Source: Stigonema ocellatum SAG 48.90 = DSM 106950
GTDB lineage: Bacteria > Cyanobacteriota > Cyanobacteriia > Cyanobacteriales > Nostocaceae
Assembly (NCBI GenBank): GCA_016903675.1
Contig: JADQBA010000008.1
Span: 1-64,000, forward strand
Length of the DNA stretch: 64,000 nucleotides
Direction of reading: 5' to 3'
Shown piece after piece: positions 27,104-35,400 of the stretch (position 1 is its first letter; each line of letters begins with the position of its first letter). The translations under genes and the position numbers were made by a program. Below the pieces are notes generated by a model. That model saw nothing but the letters and a program-made list of their open reading frames with translations. It had not been told where the DNA came from and ran no database searches.

Positions 27104-27215
27104 TGTAAAGTAACACATTAATCTGTCATCGGTGACATATTAATGTCGTTTTGACTATGTAATTGTCGTTGGGACAAATTGATGTCGCTTACGTGGTAGT
27201 GACATGCAATACGCC
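27104..27215 (+). mobile_element. Solitary left-end-like sequence of a Tn7-like (type V-K CAST) transposon
   Basis: The segment starts TGTAAAGTAACACATTAATC and contains spaced direct and inverted copies of a (T)TAATNTGTC / GTGACA / ATGTCGTTTTGAC-type motif up to ATTGATGTCGC. Order and wording closely follow the left end of the Scytonema CAST as I remember it (TGT...AGTGACA, CTGTCGTCGGTGACAGATT, TGACTATTTAATTGTCG). TnsB-binding repeats look like this. It lies 10 bp downstream of tRNA-Val, the classic target zone. No tnsB, tnsC, tniQ or cas12k and no matching right end are in the window. I infer a decayed element or a deletion remnant. Confidence 0.68.
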
Positions 27216-27386
27216 CCTTCAGGTGTTCGGATTTGAAATAGGATTGCTGCTATTCCTATTACGCAAGCTCAAGGAATAATTATCAGTACAGAGGTTGTAA
27301 ATGAGGTTGCTAGTAGTTATTTGCTATACTTAATCAAATGGCAATGTTTGTATTGGTTATCTAATTTATCTGTTGGAGGTTAGACT

Positions 27387-27611
27387 ATGCAGATGGAAGT
27401 AGTAGAGTTTCAAGGTATTGTCAAAGATGGTGTAATTCAAATTCCCGAAATTTATAAAGGAGAACTAAATGGAGAGTCTGTCAAAGTAATTTTGATGAAA
27501 AAACTTAAAAAAACAGCAGCCGTTGGTATTATTGCCGAACTTATGCAGCATCCGGTTGAGTTTCAATGGCCACCTTTGAAACGAGAAGAGATTTATGACC
27601 GCAAGTTATGA
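27387..27611 (+). CDS. VapB/AbrB-like antitoxin
   Basis: A 74-residue protein with a strong ribosome site (GGAGGT, 6 bp before ATG 27387). The N-terminus VEFQGIVKDGVIQIPEIYKGELNGESVKVIL is the beta-rich swapped-hairpin pattern of AbrB-like or DUF2281-like antitoxins in cyanobacteria. The C-terminus (HPVEFQWPPLKREEIYDRKL) is the toxin-wrapping tail. Its last 17 bases overlap the start of a PIN-domain toxin ORF, the usual antitoxin-first arrangement. Because the toxin is broken, this antitoxin is probably an orphan that persists without selection or protects against a related toxin elsewhere. Confidence 0.82.
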   Translation: MQMEVVEFQGIVKDGVIQIPEIYKGELNGESVKVILMKKLKKTAAVGIIAELMQHPVEFQWPPLKREEIYDRKL

Positions 27612-27732
27612 AAAAGGCTATTTTCTAGATTCTAATATCTGGATTTATGCTATGGCAAATAATCAAGATATTAACAAACATAATATAGCTTGTCAGCTAA
27701 GTAGATCGGCACAGAAAAACCGAATTATATGA
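27595..27732 (+). pseudogene. PIN-domain (VapC-type) toxin truncated by a MITE
   Basis: The ATG at 27595 overlaps the antitoxin. The product starts MTASYEKGYFLDSNIWIYAM, in which FLDSNIWIYA is the first strand of a PIN ribonuclease with its catalytic Asp. Authentic sequence ends at about residue 35 (NIACQL). From 27697 on the reading frame runs into the MITE and stops at 27730-27732. A VapC would be about 130-140 residues; the missing C-terminal two thirds, with the other acidic residues, are not found after the MITE. The toxin must be inactive. Confidence 0.85.
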
Positions 27733-27827
27733 ATTTATGTATTCGCTCGTAGTTGCGCTTCAGCGCTCATATCTAGGGCGCTGAAGCGCAACTACAAACC
27801 TTTAATTATTCACGCCGACCTACTTAG
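27697..27827. mobile_element. MITE-like element, family 1, copy 2
   Basis: The 131-bp sequence runs from ctaagtagatcggcac to gccgacctacttag and has terminal inverted repeats and a perfect internal palindrome gcgcttcagcgc ... gcgctgaagcgc. It matches copy 1 (6165-6323) across its length. Inserted in the toxin ORF. No coding capacity. Confidence 0.78.
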
Positions 27828-27832
27828 TGACT

Positions 27833-27896
27833 GCGTCCGCATCCGCCTAGGACTCGAAGTCCTAGGCTAATAACATAAGTCCTCTAAAAGAGGACT
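27833..27896. repeat. Double-hairpin dispersed repeat, copy 1
   Basis: gcgtccgcatccgcctagg, then hairpin CCTAGGACT-cga-AGTCCTAGG, then hairpin AGTCCTCT-aaa-AGAGGACT. The reverse complement of 38407-38470 matches it nearly base for base. Confidence 0.8.
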
Positions 27897-28065
27897 GAAT
27901 GATTTGTAAAGATAGTGTTAATTTTAGCATTTTTTAATTGGTTTTCTCTGGGTTATACATCAATTCAGTTCAGTTAAGCACCAGCCGACCAAACCGGGTT
28001 TCTATGACCTCACCTACCCTTAACACCAAGCGTATTGGGTTATACGTAGAGATGCAAGATTTCAG

Positions 28066-28260
28066 TCAAATCAAATTGGGGGAGGAGAAAAAAATGTGAA
28101 TGCGGGTTCTATTAAATTTATGCTAGTTCCCCAAACCTCGCTTCCCGAACAAAAAGCGATCGCACAAATTCTCAGCGACGATGTAGGGGCGAACGGCCCG
28201 AAAGGACCAAAAGCGGGTTTTAAGGAACGCATAATTAGTTTTCACCACTATGTGTACTAG
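28066..28260 (+). pseudogene. Relic of a type I restriction specificity subunit (HsdS)
   Basis: An open stretch without a start codon reads NVNAGSIKFMLVPQTSLPEQ then KAIAQILSDDVG. The phrase P...LPEQKAIAQILSD is characteristic of the end of an HsdS target-recognition domain (PPLPEQKAIAxILSDxD). Only about 35 residues are recognisable, roughly 28093-28185. The following part turns into repeat sequence similar to 45331-45393. No hsdM or hsdR is nearby. It is a fragment with no likely function. Confidence 0.5.
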
Positions 28261-28552
28261 CAAACTCCGGCAACTCACAAACCCGGAATCTTGAAATTTC
28301 TCTTAATTTTAGCCCAGATGCACAAGGGTTAGCACCTCAATACCCATGCTTTTGATATATGTCTTATACTAGCTTTTACTAGCCTTCGATAGATGTGTTG
28401 TAGGCTCTCAAAGAGGTATGACGTAAATATGTGATTTGAAAAATCAATTGATGTTAATACCAACAAATCATTAATGTTTGTATTTTTACCCACGCCGTTT
28501 CACGTTTATTGTTGACTACCGCTCACTCAATTTGGTGTAGGAGAAAATTTTC
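28261..28552. other. Leader region of the SLH-FAS1 gene
   Basis: Nearly 300 bp with no gene. It probably holds the promoter of the following surface-protein gene. A ribosome site (GGAGAAAATTTTC) ends at the ATG. I see no other structure I can support. Confidence 0.4.
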
Positions 28553-30388
28553 ATGTGTAGTTTACTACGTTGGTCATCGGCAAGTGCCACATTGTTAGTT
28601 CTGGGAGCTACAGTTGGTGCCGTTACTTCGACGATAATTTCAGATCCAGCTTCAGCACAGAATCCTCCAACTTCCCCTGATACAGTTCCAGGTCAGGGTA
28701 TTCCTCCGACCACCGCGCCATCTCAAGTTCCAGGTCAGGGTATTCCTCCGGCCACCGCGCCATCTCAAGTTCCAGATCAGGGTAATCCCAGCACCTCTCC
28801 AGGTGTAGCTCCTGCTACACCCTCAACTTCAGGGGCTAACTTTTCTGATGTTGGACAAGATTATTGGGCTAGTCCATTTATTCAAGCCCTAGCCGCAAGA
28901 AATGTAATTAGCGGCTTTCCTGATGGCACCTTTAAGCCGGATCAACCTGTAACTCGTGCCGAATTTGCGGCATTGATTCAAAAAGCTTTCAACAAAAACC
29001 CGGTTCGACAGTTAAGTGCTGGTGGATTTTCCGACGTTCCTAGTAACTACTGGGCTGCTGCTGCAATTCAGAATGCCTATGAAAGCGGATTTATGGCTGG
29101 TTATCCAGGGAATGTATTTAGACCGAATCAGCAAATTCCTAAGGTGCAGGCTATTGTTGCCTTAACAAGTGGTTTAGGTTTGAATACTAGTAGTAGTGCT
29201 TCACCAGATATTCTTGCTAGCTACTACACAGACGCTTCAGCAATCCCTAGCTACGCCGTGAATAATGTGGCTGTAGCAACACAAGCCGCCCTTGTCGTTG
29301 ACTATCCGGATGTGAAAGTACTCAATCCCCTAAATGCTCTCACGCGTGCAGAAGCCGCAGCACATATATATCAAGCTTTGGTCAGGCTGGGACAGTTGCA
29401 ACCAATTGCTAGCAACGTTGGGGCTGCTCAATACATAGTAGCAGGAAACTCTCAACCAGGCGGGCAACCAGGCAGTACTCAAACTGGTAACGACATTGTT
29501 TCCCTTGCTGCGTCGAGCAATTCCTTTACAACCCTGACTTCTCTATTAAAAGCAGCAGGTCTAACAGATGCTCTACAACAACAGGGTCCGTTTACAGTTT
29601 TTGCTCCGACGGATCAGGCGTTTGCTGCTTTGCCTAAAAACACTCTCCAGCGGTTGCAGCAGCCGGAGAACAAAGACGCGCTAGTTAAGATTTTGACATA
29701 CCATGTGGTTGCAGGTTCACTAACTGGTAGTCAACTCTCAACAGGAGAGCAGAAAACCCTGGAGGGAGCACCTGTCAATATTAAAGCGAATCGAGACAAT
29801 CAAATTAGGGTAAACAAAGCAAAAATAACAGAGTCAAACATCCAAGCGAGCAACGGTGTGATCTATGGGATTGATAAAGTCCTGCTACCACCTGACTTTA
29901 AACTCAGTCAGCTGCAACCCGGAGCCGGTAATACGAATGGTGGTGATAGTGGTGATCCTACCATTGGTAGAGCGACTCGTGGTGGCAGAAGCTATATCGG
30001 GATTGGTGGTAACATAGGTTTGACTGGAAGTTCTGATTTGAGCGATGGTAACTTTGCGGTGATCACTAAACTTGGAGTGACACGCAATTTCTCGTTCCGA
30101 CCATCGGCTGTGATTGGGGGCAATCCCGTGGTTCTGCTTCCCATCACCTACGACTTCGCTCCAAAACCATTAGGTGATTTGGGCGGACGAGCATTTGCTA
30201 TATCTCCTTACATAGGAGCCGGAGTAGCCATTGATACTGGTAATGGAACCGACGTTGGTGCACTGTTAACTGGTGGTATAGATGTGCCCTTGGGTCGTCG
30301 ATTTACCCTAAATGGTTCTGTCAACGCAGCTTTTCTCAATGACACGGATGTGGGGGTAGTCTTAGGAATTGGCTATAACATCAGATAA
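28553..30388 (+). CDS. SLH-FAS1 surface protein with C-terminal beta-barrel-like domain
   Basis: A 611-residue secreted protein. A signal peptide (cleavage near DPASAQ) is followed by a Pro-rich region with a 14-residue tandem repeat, VPGQGIPPTTAPSQ (42-bp DNA repeat at 28685-28784). Then come two or three S-layer homology segments (FSDVGQDYWASPFIQALAAR, FSDVPSNYWAAAAIQNAYES, with TRAEFAALI). A fasciclin (FAS1) domain follows (LTSLLKAAGLTDALQQQGPFTVFAP, ILTYHVVAGS, GVIYGIDKVLLPP). The last 130 residues look like outer-membrane barrel strands (YIGIGGNIGLTG, FSFRPSAVIG, LGIGYNIR). SLH would bind the cell wall and FAS1 mediates adhesion. The three-part fusion is unusual. Confidence 0.87.
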   Translation: MCSLLRWSSASATLLVLGATVGAVTSTIISDPASAQNPPTSPDTVPGQGIPPTTAPSQVPGQGIPPATAPSQVPDQGNPSTSPGVAPATPSTSGANFSDVGQDYWASPFIQALAARNVISGFPDGTFKPDQPVTRAEFAALIQKAFNKNPVRQLSAGGFSDVPSNYWAAAAIQNAYESGFMAGYPGNVFRPNQQIPKVQAIVALTSGLGLNTSSSASPDILASYYTDASAIPSYAVNNVAVATQAALVVDYPDVKVLNPLNALTRAEAAAHIYQALVRLGQLQPIASNVGAAQYIVAGNSQPGGQPGSTQTGNDIVSLAASSNSFTTLTSLLKAAGLTDALQQQGPFTVFAPTDQAFAALPKNTLQRLQQPENKDALVKILTYHVVAGSLTGSQLSTGEQKTLEGAPVNIKANRDNQIRVNKAKITESNIQASNGVIYGIDKVLLPPDFKLSQLQPGAGNTNGGDSGDPTIGRATRGGRSYIGIGGNIGLTGSSDLSDGNFAVITKLGVTRNFSFRPSAVIGGNPVVLLPITYDFAPKPLGDLGGRAFAISPYIGAGVAIDTGNGTDVGALLTGGIDVPLGRRFTLNGSVNAAFLNDTDVGVVLGIGYNIR

Positions 30389-30713
30389 TACCATCTTCGG
30401 TTAAACACTTACAGCCGTTTTCTCATGAATGGACCACACATGGGTGTAGGGGCGAAAGGCTGTTCACCCTACTAGTAGGTCAAGTTATAATTGATGGGTA
30501 AGTTCGTAGTAAGGACTTCAGTCCTTATTCTTTAAGCACTAAAGTGCTTACTACAAACCCTCAAAACTAGCTTGACAAAGTACTACGACTGTGGTGTTTT
30601 TATCTTAAAATCGCTGTAAATAAAGAAGACCAATTCCCGTACATAGGGGTTATGTAGGGGCGAACCACCGTTCGCCCCTACGTTGTGGGTGTACTTCATC
30701 CGGTTGAAATCCG
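30389..30713. repeat. Intergenic palindromic repeats
   Basis: No gene. At 30506-30554 two adjacent hairpins (AAGGACTTCAGTCCTT and AAGCACTAAAGTGCTT) are enclosed by outer arms gtagt/actac, forming one compact palindromic unit. At 30650-30685 there is a gtaggggcgaa/ttcgcccctac inverted pair common in this genome. Confidence 0.7.
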
Positions 30714-31298
30714 CTATATCTCAAACTCAATGCCAATCAATTGGAAAGTTTGTTGGATACTTTGGGCTAGACGATGTTTTTCTTGCTGTACATAGAGGTC
30801 AGCAGCTTTACGATAAGCTGACCACATTTGGCGGAAGTTTTCAACCTGATTGTCTTGACCTTTAATGTTCAGTAGAACCCAGCCTAAATTATGATATGCT
30901 TCTGCATAGTCTGGTTTGAAATGAACTGCTTTTTCTAAACACGAGCGTGCTTGTAACCATTGACTTTGTTTAGCAAATAATGTACCTAGACGAAATTGGA
31001 TAAAAGCATCAAGGGGAAATTTCTGATTGTAAGCCTCATAAACTTGGATAGCTCCTTGAATATTTTGCAGGTTTTCTTGAGCAATGCCTAAATTTAAAAA
31101 CACCCAGCCAGGGGTTTGTGCTTGACGTTTTGCTTGTTCAAAATTAAGAATCCCATCAGCCCATAAACCAACGACTGCTTGCTTCCAACCTTTAAATCCC
31201 CATGCAAATGCGCTATCAGGTACTTGAGTCGTAAACTCTTGAATACATTTTTCGACATCAGTAGCCTGTTTAGTAACAACAAGAGCGCTAAAGCGCAA
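30714..31298 (-). CDS. TPR-repeat protein (possibly a 5'-truncated fragment)
   Basis: About 194 residues with four to five tetratricopeptide units (AFAWGFKGWKQAVVGLWADGI, GWVFLNLGIAQENLQNIQGAI, AFIQFRLGTLFAKQSQWLQARSCLEKA, YAEAYHNLGWVLLNIKGQ). TPR domains mediate protein contacts. The first codons (MRFSALVVTKQ) lie in a palindromic repeat (gagcgctaaagcgcaactacg, 31283-31305) that also forms part of the MITE family at 6.2 and 27.7 kb. The natural N-terminus was therefore probably lost. A von Willebrand A-domain relic lies just upstream in the same direction, and the two may once have been one gene. Confidence 0.7.
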   Translation of the reverse strand: MRFSALVVTKQATDVEKCIQEFTTQVPDSAFAWGFKGWKQAVVGLWADGILNFEQAKRQAQTPGWVFLNLGIAQENLQNIQGAIQVYEAYNQKFPLDAFIQFRLGTLFAKQSQWLQARSCLEKAVHFKPDYAEAYHNLGWVLLNIKGQDNQVENFRQMWSAYRKAADLYVQQEKHRLAQSIQQTFQLIGIEFEI

Positions 31299-31360
31299 CT
31301 ACGAACCTTAAAATATTTTCATCTGCGTTCATCTGCTACAGGGTGCGGTTTCATATCACT

Positions 31361-31690
31361 TCAACCCCGAACGATCGCAAGAAGCGTGATGGGGATGTTG
31401 TTACTAGCGAATTGTTGTGCTAGTTCTCGACATTCATGTTCATCAACTGTATGACCATCGGTAAATAGCAAAGCACGGCGGATGCTCATATTTTCATTTT
31501 TCAGCAGATTCAATGCTTGGCGCAGCCCCTTTGCCATGCAGGTTCCACCAGAAAATTTGCGGAGGTTAGCGATCGCATTTTCTAATTGACCTAGTAAAGG
31601 TTGACATGATCTAAGCCAAATTTAATTCGGTCATTTTGTAATTTTTGGGCTTTTTCTACAGCGTGTAGTACCTTTGAGAATCTATCTTAA
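31361..31690 (-). pseudogene. von Willebrand factor A domain relic
   Basis: An ORF without a start codon ends at the TGA at 31361-31363. It reads back from QPLLGQLENAIANLRKF through SGGTCMAKGLRQALNLL and RRALLFTDGHTVDEHECREL to NNIPITLLAIVRG. This is the second half of a bacterial vWA domain, with the metal-site GGTCM block and FTDG. Before it, in another frame, the phrase EKAQKLQNDRIKFGLDHV continues toward 31690. A frameshift and loss of the N-terminal MIDAS half (DxSxS) are therefore likely. Bacterial vWA proteins bind partners through a metal ion; this copy cannot be functional. Confidence 0.65.
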
Positions 31691-31699
31691 TTGTAATTT

Positions 31700-32485
31700 T
31701 GTCTTTCAGTAACCATGACAATTTATGGGAAGACGGTTGAGCCAAAGAAATTTACTTGAACATAACTTACGATGGTACACTGAACTTTAGATAACTCCCT
31801 ACTGTAAGAGTATTACATTCATCTGCAATGGGTACGCCAGACTCGAAAAACCCCCGAACCTGTACCCCAAAAAAAATTTTGAAGTTCCAGGAAGCTAGGC
31901 TTGAAGCAATTTCCTCAACTTGAGTACATCACTAATCAAGATTAATCATCTCAACAATAGGATGCGATACTGATATACAAAGATTTATTTGGTGTTGCTG
32001 ATTAAAAGTAGGGGTGTAAGGGTGTAGGGGTGTAAGGGTGTAAGGGAAATTATATTTTGACATCATTCTCCCACACCCCTACACTCCCCCAAAGAACAAT
32101 TCATCCTCAAACAAAGCAACGCCATTTATTTTATAGGTCAGTCAAAAGTAGCTTAAAAATTTGTATTTCGTAATTCATAATTCGTAATTATTTTTCATCC
32201 GGGCATTTAAACCCCGACTGAAAAATGACCACCTGTAGAAGTGGGGGTATTAAACCCATTTTAAATTACGAATTACGAATTACGAATTATGAATTATGAA
32301 TTATGAATTCTCGCGCAGCGAGTCACACACCCCTCCCCACGAGCGTGTTTCTTGATAGCACCCCACGGGCGGCGCACCACCCCCTATGAATGGAAGAAAC
32401 ACCAATTCCCCCCCTCCCCCCCTCCTACCCCACTCCCCACTCCCCACTCCCCACTCCCCCCTCCCGTATTTCTTGAGAGGAAAAA
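31700..32485. other. Repeat-rich intergenic region upstream of nifJ
   Basis: No gene is visible in nearly 800 bp. Contents are a gtgtaaggg/cccctacac inverted tandem pair (32012-32095), a degraded copy of the 1-40 palindrome (about 32188-32225), gaattacgaattatg tandems (32265-32310), and ccccactcccc tandems (32400-32465) ending just before the nifJ ribosome site GAGAGGAAAAA (32473-32483). Confidence 0.6.
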
Positions 32486-35400
32486 ATGAACAAAACCTTT
32501 GCAACCATCGACGGGAATGAAGCTGTTGCCCGTGTTGCTTACCGCTTAAATGAAGTGATTGCCATTTATCCCATTACCCCCTCGTCATCGATGGGCGAAT
32601 GGGCAGATGCCTGGTCTTCTTGCAGTCATACCAACCTATGGAACACCGTTCCCAGTGTCATCGAAATGCAGAGCGAAGGTGGAGCTGCTGCTGCTGTGCA
32701 TGGGGCGTTGCAAACTGGTTCCCAGTCCACCACCTTCACCTCTTCCCAAGGATTATTGTTGATGATTCCCAATCTTTACAAAATTGCAGGTGAACTCAAC
32801 AGTGCTGTTATCCATGTAGCAGCCCGGTCCCTTGCTACCCAAGCCCTGTCAATCTTTGGAGACCACAGTGATGTCATGGCAGCCCGCGCTACTGGCTTTG
32901 GCTTGTTGTGTTCCGCCTCAGTGCAGGAGAGCCAAGACTTTGCCCTCATCGCCCAAGCAGTGACTCTGAAGGCGCGAGTACCATTTATGCACTTCTTTGA
33001 CGGCTTCCGCACTTCTCATGAAATTCAAAAGGTAGAACTACTAGAAGACAGTGACCTGCTTGAGCTGATTGATGACGAACTGATATTTGCCCACCGCAAT
33101 CGTGCGCTCACCCCAGACCGCCCAGTATTGCGAGGAACCGCCCAAAACCCTGATGTCTACTTCCAATCCCGAGAAAGCGTTAACCCCTACTACAACGCCT
33201 GTCCGGAAACTGTCCAGCAAGTGATGGATCAATTTGGAGAACTGACGGGACGACATTACCGCAACTTTGAATACTATGGTGTCCCGGATGCAGAACGGGT
33301 GATTGTGCTGATGGGTTCAGGCTGTGAAACGGTGCATGAAACAGTAGATTACCTCAATGCCCGTAGTGAAAAAGTTGGTGTTGTCAAAGTGCGACTCTAC
33401 CGTCCCTTTGATGCCTATCAGTTTGTTGCAGCATTACCTGAAACAACAAGAGCGATCGCCGTCCTCGACCGCACGAAAGAACCAGGTAGCATCGGTGAAC
33501 CTCTGTACTTGGATGTAGTAACTGCTATCTATCAGACCTGGGGAGGTGGAGATGGAGATGACGATGACCGAGGAAGTGGACGAAATTCTCCCTCTCTCCC
33601 CAAAATTGTTGGCGGTCGTTACGGGCTTTCCTCCAAAGAATTTACCCCAGCGATGGTGCGGGCAATCTTGGATAACCTCGCCCAACCTCATCCGAAAAAT
33701 CACTTTACCATCGGTATCAATGACGACGTTTGCCACACTTCCCTCCCCTTCGACCCCAACTTTTCCATAGAACCCGATAACGTCATCCGAGCAATGTTTT
33801 ACGGTTTAGGTTCAGATGGTACAGTGGGGGCAAACAAAAACTCCATCAAGATTATTGGTGAAGGAACCGATAACTACGCCCAAGGCTACTTTGTCTACGA
33901 CTCCAAGAAATCTGGCTCAATGACCGTCTCACACCTGCGGTTTGGTCCAAAACCAATTCGCTCAACCTACCTGATTGACCAAGCAAACTTCATCGGCTGC
34001 CATCAGTGGGTATTTCTGGAACGCATCGATGTCCTCAAAGCAGCTGTTCCTGGAGCAACTTTCTTGCTCAACAGTCCCTACGACGCCGATACTGTTTGGG
34101 AGTATCTGCCGCTAAAAGTGCGGCAACAAATTATCAGCAAAAAACTCAGATTTTATGTTATTAATGCTACTAAAGTAGCTCGCGAAAGCGGCATGAACGG
34201 ACGGATTAATACGGTCATGCAGGTGTGCTTTTTTGCATTAGCAGGTGTTTTGCCAGAAGAAGAAGCGATCGCCAAAATCAAGCAAGCGATTGAAAAAACC
34301 TATGGCAAAAAAGGAGCAGAAGTCGTCCGCATGAACTTGCAAGCCGTAGACCGGACGCTAGAAAATTTACATAAAGTTGATAAATTGGGGAGTGGGGAAT
34401 GGGGAAAATGGGGAGTGGGGAATGGGGAATGGGGAATGGGGAAAATGGGGAGTGGGGAATGGGGAATGGGGAATGGGGATAAAACATCCTCTTCCCCTAC
34501 TCCCCACTCCCTCCTGGGGTTAAAACCCCAGGCTATCCCCACTCCCCACTCCCTATTCCCCACTCCCCAATTCCTACGTAAAATCATGGCATGGCAGGGG
34601 GATGACCTACCCGTCAGTGCCCTACCTGTTGATGGCACCTATCCCACCGGTACGACAAAGTGGGAAAAACGCAATTTGGCACAAGATATTCCTGTTTGGG
34701 ATGCCGATGTTTGCGTACAGTGTAGCAAGTGTGTTCTGCTTTGCCCCCACGGAGTGATTAGAGGCAAGGTTTATCAAGCTGCTGAGTTAGCCAAAGCGCC
34801 GACAACCTTTAAGTCAGCCAGTGCAAAAGATAAGGATTTTGCTGGTCAAAAGTTTACTATTCAGGTCGCTCCAGAAGATTGTACAGGTTGCGGCATCTGT
34901 GTGGATATTTGCCCTGCCAAAAATAAATCCTTCCCAGAACGTAAGGCAATTAACATGGAAACACAGTTGCCTTTGCGGGAGCAAGAACGGGAAAACTGGA
35001 ATTTCTTTTTAAGTTTGCCAAATCCTGACCGACGGCTGCTCAAACTTAGCCAAATTCGCCAACAACAACTGCAAGAACCCTTATTTGAATTTTCTGGTGC
35101 TTGTGCTGGTTGTGGTGAGACGCCTTATCTGAAATTGCTGACACAACTGTTTGGCGATCGCGCAATAGTTGCCAACGCCACGGGTTGTTCTTCCATCTAT
35201 GGTGGAAACCTACCCACAACTCCCTGGACAAAGAACGCTGAGGGAAGGGGTCCAGCATGGTCTAACAGCCTATTTGAGGATAACGCTGAATTTGGTTTTG
35301 GCTTCCGCCTTTCCTTGGACAAGCACTCAGAATTTGCCGCTGAACTTTTGCAAGAATTGGGGAGTGGGGAATCCCAATCACTTATTCCTCATGAGTTTGT

